A stretch of 64,000 nt of DNA from Bacillus sp. FJAT-44742 (GCF_002797315.1 NZ_KZ454936.1:2489645-2553644), one strand, 5' to 3'; shown: positions 37,692-47,585, counted from the stretch's first letter. A program made the numbers and translations. Notes: generated by a model not told the origin, from the letters alone.

Positions 37692-40112
37692 TTATGCTCT
37701 TAACACAGCGCCTACGTTACTTTTTAATTCTTCAAGGACATGTTCATGTACCTTTGTTACTTCTTCATCAGTCAATGTCCGTTCAGGATCAAGGTAGAGC
37801 AGTGAAAAGGCAAGAGATTTCTTTCCTTTTTCCATATGCTCGCCTTGATACAAATCAAAAAGACTTACCTTTCGCAGGAGAGAACCTCCAGCTTTTCTAA
37901 TAACTGCTTTCACTTCACCAGCAGGTACATCCTCATTAAGGACCAGGGCGATATCTCTTCCTATCGAAGGATAGCGAGGAAGCGTTTGATAACGAAGGTT
38001 TTCGCCTTTAAAAGAAAGAATAAATTGGAGATTTACCTGGAAAACGTACGTTGCTTTAATATCGTACAATTTTTCGAGTGAAGGATGAACTTGTCCTATA
38101 AAACCTGCATGTTCTCCACCAAGCAGTATTTCTGCTGTTCTTCCTGGATGCATATCTTCAAGTTTCAGCGGCTTGAATGATATTTCATTTTCCAGGCCCA
38201 GTTCTTCGAACATACCTTCCAGTATTCCTTTAAGGACATAAAAGTCAACTTCCTTCTTCTCTCCCTGCCACATATGAGTTTCCCACAGACCAGTAATGGC
38301 ACCAGCGAGCATCTCCTTTTCTTCAGGCTGTTCTGCCAGCTGTTCCTGATCAGTCAGGAAAATAGAACCTATCTCAAAGATAGCAGTATTGTGAAGCTGC
38401 CGATTATGATTATACTGAATGGCATCTATTATATGAGGGAGGAGACTTGTTCTCATTACACTTCGTTCTTCACTCATAGGCATTGAAACATTTACAGTAT
38501 GTTTTGTTTTTTCGGTCGCAAACCGGTTCACTTTTTCAGGACTTGTTAATGAGTAGTTAATCGTTTCATGAAGTCCGCTGCTTTCTAAATATCTGCGGAC
38601 CTGTCTTCTTTTTGCCTGATAGTCGGTAAGGGAACCTGGTGTCGTGGCTCCTGCCGGCAGTGTTGTTGGAATATAGTCATAACCATACAAACGTGCGACT
38701 TCCTCCACTAGATCCTCTTCAATTCTTAAATCAGGCCGTCTTGATGGAATGCTGACTTCAAGAGAATGCCCTTGTTCGGTAACATCAAGGCGAAGGCGTC
38801 TGAAAATATCAATCATATCACTTTGAGACAGTTCCATTCCTAAAAGACTGTTTATACGAGTAACTGTAGTGGTAATCACAGGCTTTGATTTGTCACGGCT
38901 ATCTTTCTCTACTATCCCTTCAAGGACTTTGCCGCCTGCAAGGTCTTCCATAAGCTTTGCTGCTCTTTCTGCTGCCTGCTCTACCCGGAATAGATCAATT
39001 CCTTTTTCAAATCTGCTGCTCGATTCACTCCGAAGACTATGGTCCCTTGAAGCTTTTCGAACTAAAGATGGGTTAAAGTACGCGGCTTCCAAAAGGACAG
39101 TCTTTGTCTCATTTGTCACCTCTGAAAAAGCTCCTCCCATCACCCCAGCTAAGGCTGTGGCTTCCTTGCCATTTGTAATAACCAAATGATCCGGCGATAA
39201 TATTCTTTCTTCCTCATCAAGAGTAATTATTTTCTCTCCTTCTTTGGCCCGGCGTACAACAATCTCAGAAGAACCAAAGCGGTCATAATCAAAAGCGTGT
39301 AGAGGCTGACCGTATTCTAATAGCACAAAGTTAGTAATGTCCACTACATTATTAATCGGTCTGATTCCAGCAGCAACCAGACGGTTTTGCAGCCAAAGGG
39401 GAGAAGGGGAGATGGTTACATCCTTTATCACTTTAGCACCATAGTATGGGTTGTCTTCACTATTTTCCACCTCAACTGACACGAAGTTTGAAGCCTTCTC
39501 TTCATCTTCATGATGGGTGGTATCCGGCAATTTTACTTGACGATCTAACAGGGCAGCCATCTCATAAGCTACACCTATCATGCTTAAACAATCAGCACGG
39601 TTAGGTGTTAAATCAAGCTCCAGCACAGTATCATTCAGGCTCAATGCCTCAAGAGCATCAGCACCCTCTTCGCACTCCTGAGGAAAAACAAAAATACCGT
39701 CTGCAAACTCTTTTGCCACTAATTTTGGTTCTATACCAAGCTCCTGCAAGGAACAGATCATTCCTTCTGATGATTCGCCTCTAAGCTTTGTTCGTTTTAT
39801 TTTTACTCCTCCAGGCAGTTTAGCGCCTGGCTTTGCAACGGCCACCTTTTGGCCTGCAGCCACGTTAGGAGCCCCGCACACAATTTGAGAAACATCTTCC
39901 CCAATTTTAACCTGACAAAGATTTAATTTATCAGCATTTGGATGTTGTTCACAAGAAGTCACACTACCTATAACTACGTTTTCAACTCCTTGGTTTAATT
40001 CATGAAGAATATCTACTTCTATCCCGCCTCTTGTCAGCTTTTCAGCGACTTCAGACGGAGTCATATCAGATAAATCTATATAATCCTGTAACCAGCGATA
40101 TGAGACTAACAT
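37692..40112 (-). CDS. pheT: phenylalanine-tRNA ligase beta subunit
   Basis: Beta chain of the alpha2-beta2 PheRS, 806 residues. Domains in order: a tRNA-binding OB fold (about 40-150, VIGSVTSCEQHPNADKLNLC), B3/4 editing domain (about 215-390), B5, the catalytic-like core, and a C-terminal anticodon-binding FDX-ACB domain from YPSIGRDIALVL. Usual length. ATG with AAGGAGG. Follows pheS by 13 bases under the Phe T-box. Confidence 0.97.
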   Translation of the reverse strand: MLVSYRWLQDYIDLSDMTPSEVAEKLTRGGIEVDILHELNQGVENVVIGSVTSCEQHPNADKLNLCQVKIGEDVSQIVCGAPNVAAGQKVAVAKPGAKLPGGVKIKRTKLRGESSEGMICSLQELGIEPKLVAKEFADGIFVFPQECEEGADALEALSLNDTVLELDLTPNRADCLSMIGVAYEMAALLDRQVKLPDTTHHEDEEKASNFVSVEVENSEDNPYYGAKVIKDVTISPSPLWLQNRLVAAGIRPINNVVDITNFVLLEYGQPLHAFDYDRFGSSEIVVRRAKEGEKIITLDEEERILSPDHLVITNGKEATALAGVMGGAFSEVTNETKTVLLEAAYFNPSLVRKASRDHSLRSESSSRFEKGIDLFRVEQAAERAAKLMEDLAGGKVLEGIVEKDSRDKSKPVITTTVTRINSLLGMELSQSDMIDIFRRLRLDVTEQGHSLEVSIPSRRPDLRIEEDLVEEVARLYGYDYIPTTLPAGATTPGSLTDYQAKRRQVRRYLESSGLHETINYSLTSPEKVNRFATEKTKHTVNVSMPMSEERSVMRTSLLPHIIDAIQYNHNRQLHNTAIFEIGSIFLTDQEQLAEQPEEKEMLAGAITGLWETHMWQGEKKEVDFYVLKGILEGMFEELGLENEISFKPLKLEDMHPGRTAEILLGGEHAGFIGQVHPSLEKLYDIKATYVFQVNLQFILSFKGENLRYQTLPRYPSIGRDIALVLNEDVPAGEVKAVIRKAGGSLLRKVSLFDLYQGEHMEKGKKSLAFSLLYLDPERTLTDEEVTKVHEHVLEELKSNVGAVLRA

Positions 40113-40125
40113 GCGTATTTCCTCC

Positions 40126-41160
40126 TTATGAGCGTTTGAACTGTTCTAAAAACCGTAAATCGTTTGTATAAAAATGTCTGATGTCATCGATTCCATAGCG
40201 AAGAAGAGCAAATCGTTCTACACCCATCCCAAATGCAAAGCCACTGTACTCCTCTGGATCAAATCCACTCATTTCTAACACGCGTGGATGAACCATTCCG
40301 GCTCCTAACACTTCAATCCATCCTGAATGCTTACAAACCCGGCATCCTTGTCCCTGGCACAAACCGCAAGAGACATCTACTTCTACAGATGGTTCTGTGA
40401 ATGGAAAAAAACTAGGGCGAAGCCTGATACTGCGGTCTGGACCGAAATATTTCTTTACAAATGTCTCTAATACCCCTTTAAGGTCACTCATCTTTACATC
40501 TTTATCGACGTACAATCCTTCGATTTGCATAAACTGGTGAGAATGAGTGGCATCATCATCGTCTCGTCGGTAGACCTTACCCGGGCAAACGATCTTTACC
40601 GGGCCTTTGCCCTCATGCTTTTCCATTGTTCTTGCCTGTACCGGAGAAGTTTGGGTTCGCAGCAGCAAATCCGGTGTAATATAGAATGAATCCTGCATAT
40701 CACGGGCAGGATGATCTTTCGGGAGATTTAACTTTTCAAAGTTATAATAATCAGTTTCTACTTCCGGACCTTCTGTCACTTTAAATCCCATGCCAATAAA
40801 AATGTCCTCAACCTCTTCAACCACTGCTGTTAACGGATGGCGAGCTCCTTTTTTTATCGGGCGCCCAGGAAGAGTAACATCTATGCTCTCTGATGAAAGC
40901 TTTTCCTCTAATGCTTTCTCTTCGAGTCCTTTTGTTCTCTCCTCCAGTCTTGCCTGTATAGCTTCTCGAACTTCATTTGCCTTTTGGCCGACCTTAGGAC
41001 GCTCTTCTGCTGAGAGCTTTCCCATTCCCCGCAGCACTTCTGTAATAGGACCTTTTTTCCCAAGATACTTCACTCGCACGGCTTCTAACTCTTTTACACT
41101 CGCAGCTTCTTCTACCTGTTGTAATGCTTCTTCTTCTAACTCTTCTAATCGCTCAATCAA
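40126..41160 (-). CDS. pheS: phenylalanine-tRNA ligase alpha subunit
   Basis: Catalytic alpha subunit, 344 residues. An N-terminal coiled coil (about 1-90) is followed by the class II core with [13 protein letters not shown] (motif 2 region, about 155), the cysteine-rich [17 protein letters not shown] loop, and motif 3 [18 protein letters not shown] near the C-terminus. Forms the heterotetramer with PheT. Confidence 0.97.
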   Translation of the reverse strand: MIERLEELEEEALQQVEEAASVKELEAVRVKYLGKKGPITEVLRGMGKLSAEERPKVGQKANEVREAIQARLEERTKGLEEKALEEKLSSESIDVTLPGRPIKKGARHPLTAVVEEVEDIFIGMGFKVTEGPEVETDYYNFEKLNLPKDHPARDMQDSFYITPDLLLRTQTSPVQARTMEKHEGKGPVKIVCPGKVYRRDDDDATHSHQFMQIEGLYVDKDVKMSDLKGVLETFVKKYFGPDRSIRLRPSFFPFTEPSVEVDVSCGLCQGQGCRVCKHSGWIEVLGAGMVHPRVLEMSGFDPEEYSGFAFGMGVERFALLRYGIDDIRHFYTNDLRFLEQFKRS

Positions 41161-41206
41161 GGCTGCTTGCCTCCTTTATCTCATTTCGTATACTATAATT
41201 TCCCAC

Positions 41207-41494
41207 AAAAAAAACCCCCTCCCTAGAAAGGGACGAAGGTTTCGGTCGCGGTACCACCCTTTTTAACCGTTTGCTTCAGCTTATTCTATGTAAACGGTTC
41301 GCTTCATTTTGATAACGGTTTGTATAAAACCGATGCTGCCTTAATAAGCTCAAGGAACTCATCATCCGGCGCCGACTCAGGAGTGAATTCAACAGCTTGT
41401 TCATAGAAATGCTTCCAGTTTATAACATTTCCTCCCTGTATGAGCAAATTCCTGCCTACTACTCTCCGTCGCAGTCTTTAGGGGTTTAAATTGT
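41207..41494 (-). promoter_or_regulatory. T-box leader, phenylalanine specifier, upstream of pheST
   Basis: T-box core GGGTGGTACCGCG at 41247-41259. The specifier context GAA-TTC-ACT gives TTC (Phe) at 41385-41387, matching the downstream synthetase. The terminator hairpin, with CCTTCGTCCC and GGGAGGGGG arms and eight T, is at 41207-41242. Uncharged tRNA-Phe would permit pheST transcription. Confidence 0.93.
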
Positions 41495-41500
41495 GATTCA

Positions 41501-41529
41501 ATTATAGAAAAGTTTAGCCTCCATTGCAA
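41501..41529 (-). promoter_or_regulatory. sigma-A promoter for pheST
   Basis: Minus strand: TTGCAA (41524-41529), 17 bases, TATAAT (41501-41506), directly upstream of the T-box. Confidence 0.8.
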
Positions 41530-41604
41530 GCTTTCCTTTCCATTCATTTATCCAGGACTTCTCTCAGCCCAATGACCAGACGCCTCGGGATCATTCATTC
41601 CATT

Positions 41605-41634
41605 AAAAAAGAGTACCAGCATTCACTGGTACTC
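41605..41634 (-). terminator. terminator after CBS-domain gene
   Basis: Perfect 9-bp stem GAGTACCAG/CTGGTACTC with a 6-base loop and six T on the minus strand. Confidence 0.9.
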
Positions 41635-41643
41635 CGTATCTAA

Positions 41644-42066
41644 TTATTGATCACGCTTTGACCCTTGCATAATATCATCCAGCGCTGCTTTTGCCTGTTC
41701 TTTCGTGTGTTCATCAACAGCTATGTCACCTAATGTGATGATACCCACGATATCGTCATTTTCTTTCACAGGAAGGCGACGGATCTTGTGTTCTTCCATT
41801 AGCTGTGCTACTTCTTTAACATCCATTTCTGGTGAAGCCGTCACCAGCTCAGAACTCATGATATCTCCAGCCTGGGAAGAAGGTGAATCTTCCGCCACAT
41901 AACGAATAACGATATCCCGGTCGGTAATAGTCCCTACAAGTTTATTGTTGTCCACTACCGGAATAGAACCTACATTCAGTTCCTTCATTTTCTTTGCAAC
42001 ATCAGCTACATTATCATTCACTTGGCATACATCAACATTGGTACTCATAACTTCTCTTACATTCAT
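41644..42066 (-). CDS. CBS-domain protein
   Basis: Stand-alone pair of CBS domains, 140 residues (about 7-60 and 72-125), with the repeated pattern VGSIPVVD...LVGTITDRDI and IRRLPVKE...IVGIITLGDI. Such proteins usually bind adenine nucleotides and may sense energy state; the partner is unknown. The ATG at 42066 has GAGGAGG nine bases upstream. A sigma-B-like promoter 30 bases before it suggests general-stress control. It has no operon partner. Confidence 0.85.
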   Translation of the reverse strand: MNVREVMSTNVDVCQVNDNVADVAKKMKELNVGSIPVVDNNKLVGTITDRDIVIRYVAEDSPSSQAGDIMSSELVTASPEMDVKEVAQLMEEHKIRRLPVKENDDIVGIITLGDIAVDEHTKEQAKAALDDIMQGSKRDQ

Positions 42067-42103
42067 GATTACATGCCTCCTCTGGAATGGTTTCAATAAT
42101 GCC

Positions 42104-42129
42104 TTTCCCAGAGTGAAAAGGAGTTAAAA
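42104..42129 (-). promoter_or_regulatory. candidate sigma-B promoter for the CBS gene
   Basis: Minus strand: TTTTAA (42124-42129; consensus GTTTAA), 14 bases, GGGAAA (42104-42109; consensus GGGWAW). The predicted start is about 30 bases before the ATG. Confidence 0.5.
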
Positions 42130-42304
42130 CTAAAAAACCAACCCTCCCCAAAAGATAGGAAAATTTGCCTCCTCTCTCTTTCTCCTTTTTACTAAAAGAG
42201 CTCTGTAACAGGAGAATGTTGATTTTTTAATTTGATTGTAGGTAAAAGCGTGATATCCACTGAAAAATTTAATTCCCCAATCAATGAAAGCCTGCAAATA
42301 AATA

Positions 42305-43060
42305 CTACCCCTTCAGGTGATACAGTAAAATTCCCGCTGCTACAGCAGCATTTAAAGACTCGGCTTTTCCGTGAATCGGTATATATAAATTCTGATCGGA
42401 TTTGGCCAGCAGGAATTCACTAACTCCGCTTCCTTCATTACCAATTAGCAGGGCAAAAGTTTCCTGGGGTTCAATAGCTGTGTGAGTAGTACCCATCTCA
42501 ATTCCCGTCCCAAACACCGGAATATTCTTTTTCTTGCATTTCTCTACCCAGTCTTCCAGGTCTCCTCTTACGATTGGAAGGTGAAATACGGAGCCCTGGG
42601 TAGATCGAAGAACTTTATCATTATAGAGATCTACTGTCCCCTCTCCCAAAATGACAGCGGTCAACCCGGCAGCATCTGCAGTGCGAATAATTGTCCCTAG
42701 ATTCCCAGGGTCCTGAATGCCGTCAATAAAAAGGTAACGACCCTGCTCCAGCGTTAAGTTGGAGACAGACGTCATATTGCAAACCGCCGCTACTCCTTGA
42801 GGCGTTTCAGTGGCACTCATCTCTTTCATTACAGCTTCCGGGACAAAAGTAACTGGTATATCTTTAAAATCCCACGAGGAAGGAACACTAAATTCCTCCT
42901 CTAAAAAAACTTCCTGAACCGTGGCATCATAATGTAATGCTTCTTCCACTAAGTGGGGACCCTCTATAAAAAATTGATTATCTTTTTCACGCTGTTTTCG
43001 TTTATGAAGTCTTTTTATATGTTTAATCTTTGGATTTTTTGCTGACTCAATCCTTTTCAT
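42305..43060 (-). CDS. ysgA: TrmH/SpoU-family RNA 2'-O-methyltransferase
   Basis: SAM-dependent 2'-O-ribose methyltransferase with a SPOUT knot, 251 residues. N-terminal L30e-like substrate-binding part, then LFIDGIQDPGNLGTIIRTAD (motif 1, about 108), LLIGNEGSGVSEF (motif 2) and IPIHGKAESLNAAVAAGILLY (motif 3). The RNA target is not known from sequence. It is next to sspI and pheST as in B. subtilis. Confidence 0.9.
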   Translation of the reverse strand: MKRIESAKNPKIKHIKRLHKRKQREKDNQFFIEGPHLVEEALHYDATVQEVFLEEEFSVPSSWDFKDIPVTFVPEAVMKEMSATETPQGVAAVCNMTSVSNLTLEQGRYLFIDGIQDPGNLGTIIRTADAAGLTAVILGEGTVDLYNDKVLRSTQGSVFHLPIVRGDLEDWVEKCKKKNIPVFGTGIEMGTTHTAIEPQETFALLIGNEGSGVSEFLLAKSDQNLYIPIHGKAESLNAAVAAGILLYHLKG

Positions 43061-43181
43061 AACAAGCCGCTCCTTATGTGAATTTTTTCTTCTATTACAT
43101 ATTTACCCTTTATTTAGGAATACTATGGCTATCTTTAATAAGTAACATATCTAATACTATCAAAAAAGGGAGGAAGCTTAC

Positions 43182-43391
43182 ATGTCCTTTAATTTACGTC
43201 AAGCGATTTTAGCTAATGTTTCTGGAAGCAGCGAACAGGAAGTTGAGGCTACAATTTCTGATGCACTTCAAAACGGGGAAGAAAAAATGCTCCCAGGTCT
43301 AGGAGTGCTCTTTGAAGTATATTGGCGTCAGGCAAGTGAGGATGACAAAGAACAAGTCATTCAGCAGATCAGTGAAGGTCTGCAGCAGTAA
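43182..43391 (+). CDS. sspI: small acid-soluble spore protein I
   Basis: Minor forespore SASP of 69 residues, starting MSFNLRQAILANVSG as SspI does. Divergent from ysgA, the B. subtilis arrangement. ATG with GGGAGG nine bases upstream. I could not fit a sigma-G promoter confidently. A strong terminator follows. Confidence 0.92.
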   Translation: MSFNLRQAILANVSGSSEQEVEATISDALQNGEEKMLPGLGVLFEVYWRQASEDDKEQVIQQISEGLQQ

Positions 43392-43458
43392 GGAAGTACA
43401 TGGCACTTCCTCAATGGCGATGTGAAGTTTTTCATTTTTTTCATACTGTTTCATAAAA

Positions 43459-43505
43459 GAAAGAGAACGCCCCCTTCAATATCCAGGTGCGTTCTCTTTC
43501 TTTTT
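43459..43505. terminator. bidirectional terminator after sspI
   Basis: Perfect 12-bp stem GAAAGAGAACGC/GCGTTCTCTTTC, five T on the plus strand. It serves sspI and probably the converging peptidase gene, whose stop codon it touches. Confidence 0.88.
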
Positions 43506-44589
43506 AGCCAAAAGTAATTTCTTTAACTTTATCTGCATCCAGCTTTTTAATGACAGCTACGATGAGTTTTACAGCATTTTCAAAATCATCTCTATGCAAA
43601 ATGCCGGCATGAGTATGGATATACCGAGTAGGCACAGTGATCGATAAAGAAGGGACACCTTCTCCAGTTAAATGAATCGCCCCCGAATCTGTGCCTCCGG
43701 CTGCAACGACATCAAACTGATAAGGAATACCTAGTTCGTCTGCCGTTTCCGTGACAAAGTCGCGAACCCCTTTATGAGATACCATAGAGGCATCATAAAC
43801 GAGCACCTGGGGACCCTTCCCCATTTTAGCAAGGGCATCTTTTTCTGTTACCCCTGGTGTATCGCCAGCAATGCCTACATCAACCCCAAAGCCAATGTCT
43901 GGTTTAATAGCATGAGCAGAGGTCCGCGCTCCTCTAAGACCTACCTCTTCTTGAACGGTCCCTACTCCATATACTTCATTTGGATGGGATTCACCTTCCA
44001 GCTGCTTTAATACTTCTATCGCAATGGCACACCCTATTCTATTATCCCATGCTTTAGCCATAAGCATTTTTTCATTTTTTAACACTGTAAAATCGCACAC
44101 CGGAACAATAGAGTCTCCCGGTTTCACTCCAAATTCCTCAGCTTCTTCCTTGCTTGTCGCTCCTATATCAATAAACATATCCTTCTTATCAACCGGTTTC
44201 TTTCTCTGATCTGCCGGAAGGATGTGTGGAGGCTTTGAACCTATGACACCGGAGATATTCCCTTTAGAAGTCATGATGGTAACACGTTGAGCAAGCATCA
44301 CCTGTTCCCACCAGCCGCCGACGGTTTGAAACTTCACAAAACCATTATCATCAATGCTCGTTACCATAAATCCAATTTCGTCGAGGTGGCCGGCTACCAT
44401 TATCTTAGGACCACCTGCTTTTCCAACTTTTTTGGCAATCAAGCTTCCTAAATTATCAGTTGTTATTTCATCAGCGTACGGCTCAATGAATTTCTTCATT
44501 GCTTCCCGAGGCTCACGCTCGTTTCCTGGAATACCGTTTGCATCCGTAAGTTCTTTTAACATTTCAAGAGTTTCATCAAGCTTTGTCAT
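43504..44589 (-). CDS. ysdC: M42-family aminopeptidase (glutamyl aminopeptidase type)
   Basis: Di-metal aminopeptidase forming tetrahedral dodecamers, 361 residues. Metal and catalytic residues are recognisable: AGHLDEIGF (about 67), AKAWDNRIG (about 180), [10 protein letters not shown] (about 214), [10 protein letters not shown] (about 235) and HTHAGILH near the C-terminus. Cytosolic peptide processing. ATG with AAGGAGG upstream. Near the rplT cluster as in B. subtilis. Confidence 0.92.
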   Translation of the reverse strand: MTKLDETLEMLKELTDANGIPGNEREPREAMKKFIEPYADEITTDNLGSLIAKKVGKAGGPKIMVAGHLDEIGFMVTSIDDNGFVKFQTVGGWWEQVMLAQRVTIMTSKGNISGVIGSKPPHILPADQRKKPVDKKDMFIDIGATSKEEAEEFGVKPGDSIVPVCDFTVLKNEKMLMAKAWDNRIGCAIAIEVLKQLEGESHPNEVYGVGTVQEEVGLRGARTSAHAIKPDIGFGVDVGIAGDTPGVTEKDALAKMGKGPQVLVYDASMVSHKGVRDFVTETADELGIPYQFDVVAAGGTDSGAIHLTGEGVPSLSITVPTRYIHTHAGILHRDDFENAVKLIVAVIKKLDADKVKEITFG

Positions 44590-44734
44590 ATAGAAACCTC
44601 CTTATGTATCTCAACTGCAAAAAGCAGCCGGATCATTACTAAGTCCACGCTTAGAAAACCCTGCATTCAGTATAACGATATTTTGTGAGTGACTCAAATA
44701 TTTTTCCTGTAATACGTAGATTTACCAACCACGA

Positions 44735-45220
44735 TTAATACCCTTCATTTTGTCTTTCGTGATTCTTTTGGTTTTTTTCTATATAGGCTTCTTTTACTTC
44801 TTCTGGAGAAAAACCAAGGGCCTTACCTAAACCCAGGTATACAACCAGCAAGGTCACAAAGGACTCTTTTTTCGGTTCTTGTCTTAAGGAAAAAATTGCT
44901 TCAAACACCTTATGAAAATTCTCTGTCAAGGTGGAAGAAGGCTCTCCTGCTTCTATAGTATCTCTTTGCCATCCTCCATCAATACCAAGGGACAAAATAA
45001 AATGTAGACCATCGACATATTCTTCCAAAATAACACTTTTTGAAGAAGGCGGTTTTTGACTCCAGTACTTAAAACATCTTGTTTCATTAGCCAATTCACC
45101 AATCTCAACTTCCAGAGCAAGAATTTTTGAAGAAAAAAGATCCTCTCTCTTCAAACGATGCTCTTCTAGAATTCGATCATCTAATTGTTTTTGCAAAGTA
45201 AAAAGTCGGGTAATATTCAT
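44735..45220 (-). CDS. dimeric dUTPase (MazG-like all-alpha)
   Basis: Predicted dUTP diphosphatase of the all-alpha dimeric type, 161 residues. The metal-binding glutamates are in LALEVEIGELANE (about 34) and LEEYVDGLHFILSLG (about 65). The ATG at 45220 is used because the GTG at 45229 directly abuts GGAG. It would remove dUTP and supply dUMP for thymidylate. Confidence 0.82.
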   Translation of the reverse strand: MNITRLFTLQKQLDDRILEEHRLKREDLFSSKILALEVEIGELANETRCFKYWSQKPPSSKSVILEEYVDGLHFILSLGIDGGWQRDTIEAGEPSSTLTENFHKVFEAIFSLRQEPKKESFVTLLVVYLGLGKALGFSPEEVKEAYIEKNQKNHERQNEGY

Positions 45221-45288
45221 TATGTACACTCCTTTATCACAAGAGAGATTTAAATGAGCCGTGAAGAAATTTCAAATTTAATCAAAAG

Positions 45289-45316
45289 TGAAACTATCTT
45301 ACTTTATTTTCGTATA
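45289..45316 (+). promoter_or_regulatory. sigma-W promoter for ysdB
   Basis: TGAAAC (45289-45294), 16 bases, CGTATA (45311-45316): an essentially consensus ECF sigma-W promoter. B. subtilis ysdB belongs to the sigma-W envelope-stress regulon. The ~100-base leader contains GGACAA/TTGTCC arms. Confidence 0.85.
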
Positions 45317-45423
45317 CAATAAGGAACAGGACAAACAATGTTCGGCATACTGCTTGTCCACTTTGCGGACTGTGCCTGCTTTGTTTTGAGTCATCAATAT
45401 GTTATAGGAAGGAGAAAACCAAT

Positions 45424-45813
45424 ATGGCTTTGCTCTTTCGTGCCATTATTATCATTGCGATTATAATTCTTATCTATGCTTTAATAAAATATATTTTCAA
45501 TCCCAAGCGAAAGCTTGAACTCGCCCATGAAAAAAGAGATTTTTACTTTCTGGATGACAAACAAGACGTCCGCAAAAACTTTTCTCTCACTTACAAAGGC
45601 GTTATGTTTGAGGGGGAAAAATTCCTGGGAACCACTGAAGATGCTTTTGAAGTCATTTCTGTCTCCATGTGGCCTAAAAATATCGACAGGCTCAAAGGCC
45701 TGGATCGTAAAGACTTTGAGTTTATTGAACGAGAAATACTTTCAGAATATCCCCATGCCTCTGTGGAGTGGAAAAGTCCGGTAAAAGAATTTCTTCGAAA
45801 AACTGAAAAATAA
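45424..45813 (+). CDS. ysdB: sigma-W-regulated protein YsdB
   Basis: Membrane-anchored protein of unknown function, 129 residues: one N-terminal hydrophobic helix (about 3-26) then a soluble, charged domain with KGVMFEGEKFLGT. Plus strand, monocistronic, with sigma-W promoter and terminator. ATG with AAGGAG upstream. Confidence 0.9.
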   Translation: MALLFRAIIIIAIIILIYALIKYIFNPKRKLELAHEKRDFYFLDDKQDVRKNFSLTYKGVMFEGEKFLGTTEDAFEVISVSMWPKNIDRLKGLDRKDFEFIEREILSEYPHASVEWKSPVKEFLRKTEK

Positions 45814-45847
45814 AACTTGCTGCTTAGGAGAAGCAGCAAGTTTTTTT
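45814..45847. terminator. terminator shared by ysdB and the TVP38-type gene
   Basis: Perfect 12-bp stem AACTTGCTGCTT/AAGCAGCAAGTT with a 5-base loop and seven T on the plus strand. Confidence 0.92.
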
Positions 45848-46424
45848 ATGAGGCAGAACGATTCGGCAGAAACTCTTTCACCTTATAAAATAAATGCTTG
45901 TTTCGTGAAATAAAAAATAAAGAAATAAGAACAGCTGTCATAAAAAGACTTGCATACCATGGCATTTCTCTCATCACATGGCCAAAAGAAGTATAAACCA
46001 GAGCAGGTGGGATACTGGCAAAAAACGCTAACTTCACATACCCGCGGAAGCTTCCTGTCATTTCCATAACATAGGCATTAAGTAAATGAAAATGAATGAA
46101 AGGCATCATTCTGAGCAGCATAATTTCCGGAATCGTAATTTCCTCTTTCCCTCCGAGCCATTTTTCTTTCCAATACCTTATCTTCTCCCTAATAAATGGA
46201 AAAAAGGACACTACTCCATAAAAAGCGATACTTACAGCAAGGAGTCCCACAACAGAATAAATCGTTCCATAGATTGTACCGAAAAGCATTCCGCCAATGA
46301 TGCATACTACTGCCACCGGAATAAAAAAGAACTGTCTGATAACATGGAAAACAATAAAAAGAACAGGAGCTAACCAGCCGCTCACTTCGATGTAATAAAG
46401 TATAGATTCTATGTTGCTCTCCAT
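45846..46424 (-). CDS. TVP38/TMEM64 (VTT-domain) membrane protein
   Basis: Polytopic membrane protein, 192 residues with about five hydrophobic segments and the VTT/DedA-like elements GGMLFGTIYGTIYSVVG (about 50) and RMMPFIHFHLLN. Relatives include B. subtilis YtxB, next to dnaI there; here the gene stands beside ysdA instead. Lipid-scramblase-like activity is suggested for the superfamily; not shown for this protein. The ATG at 46424 has GGAGGG upstream. Confidence 0.82.
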   Translation of the reverse strand: MESNIESILYYIEVSGWLAPVLFIVFHVIRQFFFIPVAVVCIIGGMLFGTIYGTIYSVVGLLAVSIAFYGVVSFFPFIREKIRYWKEKWLGGKEEITIPEIMLLRMMPFIHFHLLNAYVMEMTGSFRGYVKLAFFASIPPALVYTSFGHVMREMPWYASLFMTAVLISLFFISRNKHLFYKVKEFLPNRSAS

Positions 46425-46453
46425 TGGCTGCCCTCCTTTATACATATCTATGC

Positions 46454-46741
46454 TTAAACTACCGTGGCAACCACTGCAGCTGTTATTAGTAACACCTGAA
46501 ATAACAGGAGAACAGGTATGCCTGTTGAAAACTTCTTCTTTCTGGTTTTATGGCGAATAACGTACATAAGAAATATAATACTCGGAGTCCCGCCTAAAAA
46601 AGCACACAGAAACAAGGTTTTCTCTGGAATCCTTCTTCCTTTTTTACGCGCTCTTTGTTTATCTATTATAAAAAGCGACCCTGCAATTACGTTCATGATA
46701 AAGATATAACTTCCTGCTATATATTCCATTATACTCTTCAT
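46454..46741 (-). CDS. ysdA: DUF1294 membrane protein
   Basis: Small membrane protein, about 95 residues with three hydrophobic segments and the DUF1294 pattern IIDKQRARKKGRRIPEKTLF followed by GGTPSIIFLMYVIRHKT. Unknown function. The start is uncertain: ATG at 46741 or 46729, or the GTG at 46768; none has a strong ribosome site. The position after rplT matches B. subtilis. Confidence 0.78.
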   Translation of the reverse strand: MKSIMEYIAGSYIFIMNVIAGSLFIIDKQRARKKGRRIPEKTLFLCAFLGGTPSIIFLMYVIRHKTRKKKFSTGIPVLLLFQVLLITAAVVATVV

Positions 46742-46846
46742 TCTTTCTAATGAATGGTTATTTTTCACAGTTGTGAAATTTTTTCAGAAAATCATTCTCT
46801 GCTTATGAAAGCAGATACCGATTAGCAGTACCTTTTCTTCCAAAGC

Positions 46847-46875
46847 AAAAAGGCGCCAAACCGGGGCGCCTTTTT
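46847..46875 (-). terminator. terminator after rplT
   Basis: AGGCGCC/GGCGCCT stem with a 7-base loop and a T-run on each side. Confidence 0.9.
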
Positions 46876-46897
46876 AAAATAAGCTATGAAAGATAGA

Positions 46898-47254
46898 TTA
46901 CTTCAAGCTTGATTTTGCTTTATCAGCTAATTCTGCAAAAGCTTTCTCATCATTTACAGCAATATCAGCAAGCATTTTACGGTTAATATTGATATCAGCT
47001 TGCTTAAGGCCATGCATTAAGCGGCTGTAGGATAGACCGTTTGTACGAGCTGCCGCATTGATACGTGTAATCCAAAGCTTACGGAAGTCACGTTTCTTTT
47101 GGCGACGGTCACGATAAGCATACTCCAAAGACTTCATTACTTGTCCTTGTGCAGTCTTAAATAAACGGTGTTTAGAACCATGATATCCTTTTGCGAGTTT
47201 TAATACTTTCTTACGACGACGACGAGCGACATATCCGCCTTTAACTCTTGGCAT
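46898..47254 (-). CDS. rplT: 50S ribosomal protein L20
   Basis: Large-subunit assembly protein of 118 residues, N-terminus very basic ([20 protein letters not shown]). In bacilli L20 also represses its own operon by binding the infC leader. Last gene of infC-rpmI-rplT. ATG with GGAGG upstream. Confidence 0.98.
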   Translation of the reverse strand: MPRVKGGYVARRRRKKVLKLAKGYHGSKHRLFKTAQGQVMKSLEYAYRDRRQKKRDFRKLWITRINAAARTNGLSYSRLMHGLKQADININRKMLADIAVNDEKAFAELADKAKSSLK

Positions 47255-47292
47255 CGTAAACCCCTCCTTTATTAAATCAATTTATTATAGTT

Positions 47293-47490
47293 TTACTTGT
47301 AAGGCATTAAGTCTTTGATACGCTTTTGGTCACTTTCATCCACATAACCAGTTTTGCTTAGGTTACGCTTTTGCTTTTCAGATTTATTACGGAACATATG
47401 GCTTGTGAAAGCATGGCTGCGCTTTAACTTTCCATTTCCTGTTTTTCTAAAGCGCTTCGCTGCGCCGCTGTGCGTTTTCATTTTAGGCAT
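47293..47490 (-). CDS. rpmI: 50S ribosomal protein L35
   Basis: Basic 65-residue ribosomal protein, [20 protein letters not shown]. The ATG at 47490 has AAGGAGG eight bases upstream; the longer frame to 47544 is not translated by analogy with the family. Confidence 0.97.
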   Translation of the reverse strand: MPKMKTHSGAAKRFRKTGNGKLKRSHAFTSHMFRNKSEKQKRNLSKTGYVDESDQKRIKDLMPYK

Positions 47491-47585
47491 CGTAATTTCC
47501 TCCTTAAATCTTTGTGTTGAGCCTTGGATAATAAATGTAATCACTTGCTGCTTATGTCTGTAGCAGACGTTAAACCAGCTCTATA

